Shown here piece after piece: positions 10,925 to 19,943 of a stretch of DNA of 64,000 nucleotides. The position numbers were made by a program, and so were the translations under genes. Source of the DNA: Terfezia claveryi. Lineage: Eukaryota > Ascomycota > Pezizomycetes > Pezizales > Pezizaceae. The notes below the pieces were generated by a model. It was not told the DNA's origin. It saw only the letters and a list, made by a program, of their open reading frames with translations, and did not search any database. The stretch's first letter is position 1, and each line of letters starts with the position of its first letter. The DNA is taken from assembly GCA_015179025.1 (NCBI GenBank), contig WHUX01000172.1, positions 1-64,000 of the forward strand. Direction: 5' to 3'.

Positions 10925-11290
10925 TGCACGTGCCTGCCTCTCTCACTTACCAGCCACATGTTCGGCATGTGGGATCAACTGTACATATCGTCCACGCCAG
11001 GATTGAAGATTCCCGGTCCTGCAGTGGACGTAGTTGTCCTAGCCTTACTCCTCCACCTCACTACTCTACCCCCTCCTGTCCTTGCTACTCTTCTTTCTGC
11101 TTCCCGCCTCCTTCTCCATTCCTGCTTCAGGCCTCCCTTCGTGATCTTCTGGGTATAGCTCCTCCGCCTCCAATTTCGCTAGGGCGTCCGCTCGTTCACC
11201 GCCGGGGATGCCAACATATGCCTTTACCCCTCGAGATCTCCTACACTCGTCCACTTCATAGATACTAACCAAAAGTGTAATGACCACTCC
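10925..11290 (-). pseudogene. LINE remnant, second copy (RNase H tail)
   Basis: On the minus strand the frame at 11287-11066 contains YVGIPGGERADALAKLEAEE, the RNase H motif of Tad-like LINEs. Downstream, about 11020-10925, the sequence matches the Cys-rich block of the copy at 7570-7965: both share the words GCCAGGATTGAAG and TTCTTTCTGC on the plus strand. Frames are broken and no reverse transcriptase remains. Confidence 0.7.
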
Positions 11291-12017
11291 TCGTCTGTCT
11301 CAGAAGTTGGGTCCACACCAACAGCTGGCCTGCCCCATGTTTTACACGGGTATTCTAATTTCTCTATACACATCCCAGGAGAACTACCACTATGCTACCA
11401 TCCTTCAAGTTTACGGTGCTTCGTGGAGAAGGTCTATGAAGGAAAGCATCCGGAGCTTATTGCCTACAAGTCACTTACTACGATACTAAGTACAATCATT
11501 AAAGCCAAAGGAATTCATATATGTAATTTTACCGTCTTGCATGTCCTTCAAGATAAGACCACAGAGCTAAAGTATTAAATAGGTGGACCACGCAAAGGCA
11601 AAATACAGATGTATCTAAATTGCGACTGCGGCGAGAATGATAAGCTCACAAGTAGAGACTTTGGAACCAGCATCCTTATATGATGCAAAGGGGTCTCAAG
11701 CTGCAACACACTGCAATACCAACTACAATACACAGATTCGGGATCTTACCAATTCCAGAAAGCAAAGTCATACTATCACGGAGGCCAGAAATAGTTCACA
11801 CAAGGAGCACTCTATCCTAATTTCCAATACCAAACGCCCCATTCACGATATACTAGACAGTCCAGAGATGCAGAATCCTATACTATTTTCAACCCAACAA
11901 AGAGAGTATTGCCTCTAAGGTATCACCATTAAGAGCTAAGTTTGTTAAGGTTCATATTCTACATAATATTGATATATATATATATAAATATTTCTAATAC
12001 TCGTTACCTATTAGCAG
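11291..12017. other. No recognisable gene
   Basis: Contains one 93-codon plus-strand frame (11637-11918), rich in Ser, Asn and Thr, with no domain. It may belong to the next gene fragment but no splice junction is evident. A short TA microsatellite lies at about 11970-11990. Confidence 0.35.
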
Positions 12018-12812
12018 ATGGCCACTCAAAGCTCAGGAGCACTACATACAAAATACTACTATGCCAATAGAGCCATTCCTATAGCACTTACAGAGGGATC
12101 GCCAAAATACTTGCAGAATGAAGTACAAAAGGAACAGATCCTGACAAGTATATCGAAAGACCCAACAGAAGCAACTCCACAACCGGGGCTATCAGGTTCT
12201 CTGACCAAGATAGTAAACTCTCGTCCCCTTATACAGAAACCCCAGACAATATACAGCACAATAGAATACATAGATGGGCCATTCTGGCTACAGCTTGCAG
12301 ACGTTGGGATAATTTGGCTAGCCGAATCTTCCCTCTTGTATATTGAATGCAGGTGTTGTGAACAAAGGCTTACTATTGATACTGCTCGGGAGCACATCCT
12401 GCATCTGCACAACCAGTCCCCAACCAAGGCACAATGGCAAAGGCTGAGAGTTGGATATGGAATCGGGTTCAAACCAGGCTTTCAATGGGCTACAACAGAT
12501 CAACTATCCAATTTAAGCAAGATATTACCACCTATTCAACGGGTCCAGCATCAGGTATTCCGTACTCGAGACCCTATCGTGGCACCTGTCGGTGTCCAGT
12601 ACCTCAAAGGACCAGACTGGCTAGCATGCGCTGAGGTTAAAGTATGTTTAATTCAAGACCTCCAGCTTGCATCCTATATTGTGAGCATTGCCACTTTCAA
12701 CTCCCAATGGGGATGCACCAGGCTCATAGTACGATGCTCCTTTTTCTGCTGCGTAACGCACTTATTACAGCATGGGTCCTCGCTCCACGGGACTCAGAAC
12801 CTTGGAGCGTAA
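12018..12812 (+). pseudogene. Zinc-finger-like protein fragment, possibly OrsD-like (DUF3505)
   Basis: A 264-codon frame begins with ATG at 12018. A central segment has a C2H2-like arrangement, IECRCCEQRL followed by HILHLHNQ (CxxC then HxxxH). It is followed by a Gln/Pro-containing linker with LPPIQRVQ and a PVGVQYLKGPDWLAC segment. A second finger-like motif, YCEHCHFQLPMGMHQAH (about 12671-12721), lies in a different frame, so the C-terminal part of the 264-codon frame is probably frameshifted or intronic. Two fingers joined by a linker of this kind recall fungal OrsD-like DUF3505 proteins. That assignment is tentative. Confidence 0.3.
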
Positions 12813-12964
12813 GGCATACATACTGCTATGTATGAAATTTTACACGTCAGTGTTGCGCTTGGGGTGTTATTATAGCGCTAGTTATTGCGCTAGTACTGGA
12901 TTTCCACTTGAGCGGCTTTTCTTGATTTTCACCCGCGAGATTTTTTTGCTTTAGGCGGACCTTC

Positions 12965-13168
12965 AGTCAGGCCCCGTGGGTTCCTCCGACATTAGTCGGT
13001 TAATGACAGCATGGGAGTGCCGCCTTTCTTAAACTTCCATATTATTGTTTGTGCCGGACCTGGCAGATAAACTTACCTTGTCCTGAATCCACCTGGGTTT
13101 CCGGGTGGCTCCTGGTCCCGTTACTGGGATCGAATAGGAGTAATGAGTATTTTTTTAATGAAAAAAAA
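12965..13168 (+). mobile_element. SINE-like retroposon, copy B
   Basis: The plus strand carries the same block order as copy A at 6589-6868: TCAGGCCCCG, GGTTAATGACAGCATGGG, GACCTGGCAGATAAACTT, GGGTTTCCGGGTGGC, TACTGGGATCGAATAGGAG, then an A-rich end. It lies in the opposite orientation to copy A. No clean target duplication is visible. Confidence 0.7.
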
Positions 13169-13290
13169 GGGCTAATACTGGGTTCGGCGGCGGCTGTTGC
13201 GTCGTTGTTATGGTGAGGCTGGTTGAGAAAGGCGTATGCTCCTTCAACAATAGTCTAATATCATCCAATTGGGATATCAGACTCCCATGT

Positions 13291-14315
13291 GTTAAAACGG
13301 AAGCGATCCGGACACATCGACAGGGGCCTGCCACCTTTCCTACAGAGGCAAGGTAACAGTAGGGGCTAGTCTTGGACGCCTTGCTCTTTTTGGGTACACA
13401 AAAGGGGCTCGTCATGACGAGTAATATTATTATCTTCAAGTTGCAAGCTTCCTGACATTTCAGCATCCACCCAAAAGGTTTCTTCCGCATGATCGTACAC
13501 CCTGGATAACTTGAAACTGATCTATTACTATTCATTGCACATCATAATTCAATTTCTGGAGCCGCAAGTGAAGTACCAGGAAATTGGCACTGTTGCCCCT
13601 CTCGAGCTCAATCCCTTACCTATCGCCTAATTTATACATCCCAACACCACAATCTGCAAGTATCATCACGTTTCGATGCGAAGCTTGTTTGGATTTACTT
13701 GCTTTTCATATGCTTTAGGACAAGTTTGGGATGTCCGCTTGTTCATCGGTTTTTCTTTGTTACATTCATCTTCGTTTATAAACACTTCAAGTGATGAACC
13801 AGCTTTATGGATATTTCGAAAGTTATGCCTATACACTAGAACTCCCTTCTATAAACAATCCAGGAAGCACTTTCATGATGTATCTGTTCCACAATCCTGC
13901 AGCAGCTCTGGGTCTCCCTGTAATCCGAATCAATAATAGCCAAACAATTTCGGGAGCATGGCTACTGGCTATGGCACTTGTATTGATAGAGTATTTTTGT
14001 TCTGTCCTGCCTGGGAATTTACAGATTCGCGAATGGGACATATTTTTATTACTTGGGATTCGCGCTGCTATGATATTTGTGTTGATGTGGGGTTTGTGTT
14101 GATAGGTACTTGATATGGTACTCTCGTAGTTGCGTTGATTAGGTGGGTGATGGCGATAACTTGTCATGACGAGCCTCTTGTCTGCATTCAAAAGTAGCAA
14201 GCCAAACCCCTGCTGTTACCTTTCCTTCGTAGGAAAGGTGACAGGCCCCTGTCGATTAGTCTCGATTAGACCCTCGTAGAGGCTGTCAATGTGTCCGAAT
14301 CGCTTCCGTTAAAAC
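13291..14315. repeat. Element-like pair of 130-155-bp inverted repeats
   Basis: The left arm (13291-13421) and the right arm (14161-14315) are imperfect reverse complements. Shared blocks in order are AACGGAAGCGAT, GACACAT, CGACAGGGGCCTG, CACCTTTCCTAC, AGGTAACAG and GGCTCGTCATGAC. The spacer of about 740 bp has only small frames, including a 126-codon minus-strand frame whose ATG lies at 13535. The layout fits a non-autonomous DNA element with long inverted ends, but no target duplication was found. Confidence 0.65.
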
Positions 14316-15183
14316 GCACTTCCAATACACCGGGATATTGCTGTTGCGCCAACCGTTGCCTCCGGCAAAGCCGTTGTCCGGCAACGCTGCTATCGCCACA
14401 ACTGGCACACACGCAAGGCACCTTACGTCCGCGCATACACAAGCGTCTTACGTTCGCACGTACGCAAGTATTTTCCGTATGTTGGGTTGATTCACTCTGT
14501 GGTTGCCACCGACCACTATTGCATTTTCTTGCTTCTGATTGGTTGAATAACGCATCCCTGCGCTTTGTCTTTACCCTGAAATTCTCTGTACATATATACA
14601 TATATAGACAACGCTCCGGACCTGTATTTTTTCACTGAATTAAGCAAGTCTTCAATTCGCTTCGTTCTCTATCGCATTATTGCACTCTTAGTTCTATTGT
14701 CCACTTCGCGTTTTACCATCCGCTCTAGTAGGCATATCACCACAGATATGCTGTGCACCCGTGCTCGCGCACCCGCCGCTCCGCTAGAATCACTTCCGCT
14801 GCCTAACAAGATACCCCAACATATCTTTTGTTACCATGTAGTGCAGTCCGCCGTTCATTCTCTTGCAGGCTCTTGTCACATTTGACATGCGGACACCACC
14901 AGCGTGATAGCTGCAATCCCTGTCTGGGATGTTCACTTGCGCTGCAAACTGTGGCGTATGCGGTATCAATCTCAATGATGAGATTTCCTTAATTAGAATT
15001 TCTAAAATGCGTAAATATTCTCATATTATTAATTATACCTATACTAGATACACTTGAAAACTCTATCTCGGTCCCCATCTTTCCTATTTCTCCTCACTAC
15101 TACTCTTTTTCCCTTACATCTCATTACATCTACTAGTACTTACTCCTGCTCTACAGGAGATAACGCATCTAACGCTTTCGTAT
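14316..15183. other. No recognisable gene
   Basis: Short frames only. The last part (about 15050-15180) is the 3' flank of the minus-strand precursor gene and should contain its polyadenylation region. Confidence 0.35.
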
Positions 15184-17733
15184 TCACTCCAATCTTTTGT
15201 CGATGCAGTGGTGGTGGATCAAACCTTTCTTGTTGATACAGTGACGGAAGATCCTCCTCTTCTCTAATTGATCGGCAGTTCCAGAATCTTGTTGCTCTTC
15301 CTCGCCTGGTGGATAGAATAGTCCAAAGGGATGGCGCAGTCCGTAGGTGCGGAAACGAGTCCTGCCGTAGCGGTAGATCCTGCGCTTTTCGAGGTTGTCA
15401 CCCTCTGGCTCCTGCTCTTGCTCGCCTTCTACTGGTAGCTCTTTCTCGTCTTCGTCAGTGGTCTCATCGATGGGTGCGTAGTCTTTGTATAGATCTCGCT
15501 TCTCAACGACTTGCTCATTTGCCTGATGCTTCTCTTGTGGAGGAAAACCACTGGCCATGAGCCTATAACGTACAGGATATCGGTAACCATGTGTGCGAAT
15601 ATATCCTCGCTTTGCTAGGTCTTGCTCATTTTGCTGGTCTGCTTGCTCATCTTGCTGCTCATATTGCTGGTCTGCTTGCTCATCTTGCTGCTCCGCTCCT
15701 TGTTCCTCCTCAGGTGGGAATCCGACTGGCTTTCCATATCGGTAACGAACTGGGTATCCATATCGGTAACGAACTGGGTATCCATATCGGTAACGAACTG
15801 GGTATCTATACCCATACATGGGGAAATGGGAACGCTTCTCAACTTGTTGCTCGTCTTCCTCCCGCTTTGCCAGGTCTTGCTCATTTTGCTGGTCTGCTTG
15901 CTCATCTTGCTGCTCCACCCCTTGTTCCTCCTCAGGTGGGAATCCGACTGGCTTTCCATATCGGTAACGAACTGGGTATCCATATCGGTAACGAACTGGG
16001 TATCCATATCGGTAACGAACTGGGTATCCATATCGGTAACGAACTGGGTATCTATACCCATAAATGGGGAAATGGGTACGCTTCTCAACTTGTTGCTCGC
16101 CTCCCTCCCGCTTTGCCAGGTCTTGCTCATTTTGCTGGCCTGCTTGCTCATCTTGCTGCCCCGCCTCTTGTTCCTCCTCAGGAGGAAATCCGATAGGCTT
16201 AATTCCATATCGGTAACGAACTGGATACCTATACCAATATATTGGGAAATGGGTACGCTTCTCAACTTGTTGCTCGTCTCCCTCCCGCTTTGCCAGGTCT
16301 TGCTCATTTTGCTGGTCTGCTTGCTCATCTTGCTGCTCCGCCCCTTGTTCCTTCTCAGGAGGGAATCCGATAGGCTTAATTCCATATCGATAACGAACTG
16401 GGTATCTATACCCATACATTGGGAAATGGGCACGCTTCTCGACTTGTTGATCGTCTCCCTCCTCTGGCTGCTGCTCCTCATCTTCACCCTCCAAAGGAAC
16501 AGCATAGGCACGATAAGATCCGACTCTCCCCGGGAATGTATAAGTACGAATATTCTCCCGTTTTTCTAAATCCTGTTCCTCTTCATCATTCTGTTCCTCG
16601 CCTTCCTTAGGGGGGATCGCGTACGTCTTGACGTATCGCATTGATGGAGCGTATCGGTATGTACGGAAGAGGGTACGCTTGTCCAGATTTTGCTCATCGG
16701 TCTCTTCTTGTTGGTCTGCTCCTTCCTCGTGCTCCTCCTGAGGCGGGAAGCTGGCAGCGTAGCTGTATGTGCGGAGGATGGTACGCTTGTCTAGATTTTC
16801 CCCTTCACTCTGTTGCTCCTCATTCTCGGGGACTTGTTGCTCGGTCTCAGGAGGGAATATGTTGGTGCTAGTATATCCCCACGCGGGAACGTAGGTGGCT
16901 GTGCGGAGTAAAGTGCGCTTATCGAGTTTTTGCTCGTCCGCATGCTGTTGCTGGTTTTCAGTCCCCTCTTGCTCCTCGCTATCTTGTGTTGGGGGGCCAT
17001 AAGCGCTGAAGTGGGCTCCAGGAGGGAATGTATAGGCGAGGTAATGCCGACCACCATGGAGAGTGCTGTACGACGACGAGAAGACTGCACGCTTATCCAG
17101 GTCCTGCACACCATCCACTTCTTCCGCCTCAGTAGGTGGGATGCTTCCCGTAAGCCTATTCCTCCCGCCACGATTTCGATTCGAATTCTGATTCGAATTC
17201 AAGTTCAAGTTCTGGTTCAGGTTCTGGTTGACATTCTGATTAAGATTCGCATTCGCATTATTCCTAACCAGTCGCTTCTCCATAACCACCCCAGGGGGAT
17301 GGCGGAACCTGTTCAAGTTCTGGTTGTTATTGACATTATTATTGATGTTTGTGTTGATGTTCTGGTTTTGATTCTGATTCTGGTTTTGGTTCTGGTTGGT
17401 CAAGCGAGAGCGGTCTCCTCCCTGCCTGTGGTAGTCCCGCTTCTCTGCCTCGTGGGAGCTGGGGACAATAATCTGCTCCGCGCCCTCTTCCGCAACGGTA
17501 TCAGCGGGGGGGGAATTCTGTCCTCCTCTCCCACCGCGGTTGCGGTTCGAGTTGGAGTTGTTATTGACGTTGGTGTTGATATTTGTGTTCAGGTTGGAGT
17601 TACGGTTTCCACTCCGTTGGTTGTATGGAGCAGCGACTGCTTCAGCCTTCGGGACGGGGTTGGGAAGGGCGGTGGAGGAAGAAATGTAGAGGGCCATGAG
17701 GGCGGCGGTAAGTGTGGGAGTAAAAGAGACCAT
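15184..17733 (-). CDS. Secreted Kex2-type repetitive peptide precursor (KEP-like), large paralogue
   Basis: An 849-residue single-exon protein with a true ATG at 17733-17731 and a TATA-like box about 150 bp upstream. Residues 1 to about 22 form a signal peptide (ends SSSTALP). Asn-rich tracts (NTNINTN-like) fill much of the first 190 residues. Nineteen Lys-Arg sites, mostly preceded by LD, VE, LE or LA, cut the chain into peptides. Each typical unit is a basic, Tyr/Arg-rich segment, then a short FPPE-like hinge, then an acidic Glu/Gln spacer ending in KR. Several peptides begin hydrophobic-hydrophobic-Arg-Thr (TLLRT, TILRT, TLFRT). Others begin HFP and carry tandem YPVRYRYG. The last peptides include a C-x10-C loop. 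Known fungal Kex2-processed repeat proteins include pheromone precursors, repellents and RiPP precursors; none matches by motif here. The C-terminal end is ordinary TGA/TAA-type termination. Confidence 0.9.
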   Translation of the reverse strand: MVSFTPTLTAALMALYISSSTALPNPVPKAEAVAAPYNQRSGNRNSNLNTNINTNVNNNSNSNRNRGGRGGQNSPPADTVAEEGAEQIIVPSSHEAEKRDYHRQGGDRSRLTNQNQNQNQNQNQNINTNINNNVNNNQNLNRFRHPPGVVMEKRLVRNNANANLNQNVNQNLNQNLNLNSNQNSNRNRGGRNRLTGSIPPTEAEEVDGVQDLDKRAVFSSSYSTLHGGRHYLAYTFPPGAHFSAYGPPTQDSEEQEGTENQQQHADEQKLDKRTLLRTATYVPAWGYTSTNIFPPETEQQVPENEEQQSEGENLDKRTILRTYSYAASFPPQEEHEEGADQQEETDEQNLDKRTLFRTYRYAPSMRYVKTYAIPPKEGEEQNDEEEQDLEKRENIRTYTFPGRVGSYRAYAVPLEGEDEEQQPEEGDDQQVEKRAHFPMYGYRYPVRYRYGIKPIGFPPEKEQGAEQQDEQADQQNEQDLAKREGDEQQVEKRTHFPIYWYRYPVRYRYGIKPIGFPPEEEQEAGQQDEQAGQQNEQDLAKREGGEQQVEKRTHFPIYGYRYPVRYRYGYPVRYRYGYPVRYRYGYPVRYRYGKPVGFPPEEEQGVEQQDEQADQQNEQDLAKREEDEQQVEKRSHFPMYGYRYPVRYRYGYPVRYRYGYPVRYRYGKPVGFPPEEEQGAEQQDEQADQQYEQQDEQADQQNEQDLAKRGYIRTHGYRYPVRYRLMASGFPPQEKHQANEQVVEKRDLYKDYAPIDETTDEDEKELPVEGEQEQEPEGDNLEKRRIYRYGRTRFRTYGLRHPFGLFYPPGEEEQQDSGTADQLEKRRIFRHCINKKGLIHHHCIDKRLE
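15734..15810 (-). repeat. 24-bp coding repeat, YPVRYRYG array 1
   Basis: About three copies of a 24-bp unit (plus strand CCATATCGGTAACGAACTGG and four more bases) code tandem octapeptides YPVRYRYG inside one predicted released peptide of the large precursor. Copies are almost identical, suggesting recent slippage or unequal exchange. Confidence 0.9.
15955..16055 (-). repeat. 24-bp coding repeat, YPVRYRYG array 2
   Basis: About four copies of the same 24-bp unit in the neighbouring peptide. Copy number differs from array 1 (four against three) while two further peptides of the same family have only one copy, so the array length is evolving. Confidence 0.9.
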
Positions 17734-17883
17734 AGTTGTTATCTTTGCGGAAGTGTTAAGGGATGTGTATCTGTATGGAAATAGATATTCGTATAAATCG
17801 GAATTTGAGATTGTAGGCTGTTGCTATGGTAGTATTGTTGATTGAGTTGTGAATGAGACACATAGAGGTGGGTATTGGAGCAG

Positions 17884-17893
17884 TATATATACC
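17884..17893 (-). promoter_or_regulatory. TATA-like box, large precursor gene
   Basis: The minus strand reads GGTATATATACTGC, about 155 bp before the ATG at 17733. The smaller paralogue has a TATA-like box at a similar distance. Confidence 0.5.
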
Positions 17894-18018
17894 TCAAAAT
17901 CCAAAGCCTCGATACCCCATTATCTCCGTTTCATTAGGAAGACGTACATCCAACCGGAGGTAACGCACCACCATCATCATCATTATCTTCACCACAAGAC
18001 CCTGCCTGAGTGCTAATC

Positions 18019-18030
18019 ATGATCTCAAGT
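18019..18030. promoter_or_regulatory. 12-bp word shared by both precursor promoters (site 1)
   Basis: ATGATCTCAAGT occurs about 287 bp upstream of the large precursor's ATG and again, in the same orientation, about 257 bp upstream of the smaller paralogue's ATG (21627-21638). It may be a conserved regulatory site or a relic of the duplication. Confidence 0.3.
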
Positions 18031-19011
18031 CAATCTCTGCCTCATTTCAGCCATCCCACAAGTGGCTTTCTTCCACAAGTCGTTCACCATCCGCACCAGT
18101 GTCATTCCTCCCAGGAGTAGAAACCCTCCCTCAATCAGCCACAGGGACAAGTGACTACTACCGGGGTCGTCATAGTACCGGTTTTAGGCGAGAAAACATG
18201 CAAGAGGATTCGAACAGAAGTAGGGTATATAATGATTCCACAGCGACAGGAACAGGCGCAAACACGGTATATTACTAAATATGATATGACCTCACAACCA
18301 AAGCAGAGACACTGTTATATCAATAGAAACGCCAGATTACGTTACTGAATACTGCCGACACGACTATGGAGAAAGACTAGTAGTCGTGCAGGCAAGAATA
18401 GTAGCTGTGGAGGAAGACTAGCAGTCGTGGAGGAAGACTAGTTGTTGTGGAGGAAAGACTAGTAGCCGTTGGAGATGAGACTAGCTCCGGCTTATGAGAT
18501 CAGTAGAGCAATTGGCGCAATGTTTGTTGTGGTGGCCACAGAGAGGTTGACGTTACGATTACTTCCCGGACCCCACGTGATGCCGTAGAACGTGGCACAT
18601 GCGCAGTATATGCTCATCCTATTCTGGGAATTCCCAACGTCGTCGCACCAGAGTTACCCGCCATGAGTACAGTTCCCATCTGTGCGAGAAAAATCAATCG
18701 TGGTCCTGCCCTCTCTGATCGTGCCAGATAGATTAATTATGGTCTAGGTTCCTCTAGGTTTTTTTAATGAATCTTGTTCATTACATGTATCAAATAATAG
18801 CCCACGCGGGGTCACTCACGGCAGGCTGTGATTGAATTCCCTCTCATTATCGCTGCGTGTACGGAGTACATACAGCAATTTACAGGTCAACGGGATGGGA
18901 TATATGTATTGCTCAACGAGATGCCAGCGACTGGAGTACATATATTAAGATTAAGTATGCTAATTGTAATAAATACCCCCCAAAAGCATTCTATTCTACA
19001 ACCACTATATG
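18031..19011. other. Intergenic, contains a short tandem repeat
   Basis: No gene is evident. About 18360-18470 holds three to four imperfect copies of a roughly 27-bp unit built on GTGGAGGAAGACTAG. The rest is unremarkable. Confidence 0.5.
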
Positions 19012-19254
19012 TTAGCATATTTCGTAATTCCCCAGTGAGAGATAGAACCTAAGAGCTTCCTCAGTCCGTGATCGCCGGATTGTGCCACATATTCTACTTC
19101 CAAACGTTGATTTCTTCACACCATGTGCGTCTGCAGCTTTCCCTATAGTCCCATAATCATCCTTCAGATCTGACTGATAGGCTTTTATCGCTTGCTTTAT
19201 TCGCAATTCCCCTTCCTCTCTTCTATCTGACACCTTGAACCTACGTGATTAGAG
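19012..19254 (-). pseudogene. HTH fragment of a pogo-type transposase
   Basis: The minus-strand frame contains IKQAIKAYQSDLKDDYG, then TIGKAADAHGVKKSTFGSRI. This is the helix-turn-helix (psq/CENP-B N-terminal) pattern that opens fungal pogo transposases. The frame starts at GTG or upstream without an ATG and stops after about 73 residues. No DDE domain follows. It is a small relic lying between the two precursor genes. Confidence 0.6.
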
Positions 19255-19943
19255 ATTCATTATTACCTGCGTATTCCACTAATTTTGAAGCACATAGGCT
19301 CATGGGCTACCTAGGCTATCTCATTGAGCAGTAGCTCCCGCGTTGAACCGTATATTTCTGTATGGACCAATATACAATGTACAGTGCTATAGAAAAATGA
19401 CAACATGCCCTATCTGTACTTGCAGCTCATGTGATATAATGGTGCAAAATTGGGAAAGAGCAGGACAGAGCGAGAATATTCGAACACCATTGGAGAAGGA
19501 CTACGAATCAAGTGGTCTCTGAATATTCATTTCAACTGCTTTCCAAATTACTTAAAGTACACATAATGAATTAAATGGCAATTCTCGCTATAGATACGTA
19601 AGTTAATCCGCATCAATGATTATAAGACGTACAAGGTTATCCCTAATTTTTATAATTTGGTCACCTCAATTCCAATCTAGTCGCGGGAGAGTTTATGTAA
19701 ACTGATAGTATTTATTATTTCCATAATTAGTTTACCTTTTACCTATTGATCCGTAGAGGTGAAAAAAAAGAAAACATATCCAGAACCCAAAACGCCATTG
19801 TTTCTGTCCTTCTATCCTACTCCCCGTACGAATAATCCCTACACACCTTCCACCAAATGATTCTCAACCGGAAAATCTTCTACTCTAACTGCTCGCTCAC
19901 CTCATCTACAACATGGCTTCCGCTCCCGCTGTGCGTTTGAGTT
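19255..19943. other. Intergenic, downstream of the smaller precursor gene
   Basis: AT-rich, with no coding signal on either strand. It should contain the 3' untranslated region of the minus-strand gene that ends at 19944. Confidence 0.5.

Noticed and set aside
15591..16569. Long frames opposite the precursor gene (201 and 315 codons plus, 298 codons minus in another phase)
   Set aside because: They are shadows of the repetitive coding sequence of the large precursor. The chosen frame has the signal peptide, KR spacing and promoter.
16930..17784. 284-codon hydrophobic frame on the plus strand
   Set aside because: Antisense of the Asn-rich tract (AAC/AAT repeats read as GTT/ATT give Val/Ile), so the membrane-like look is an artefact.
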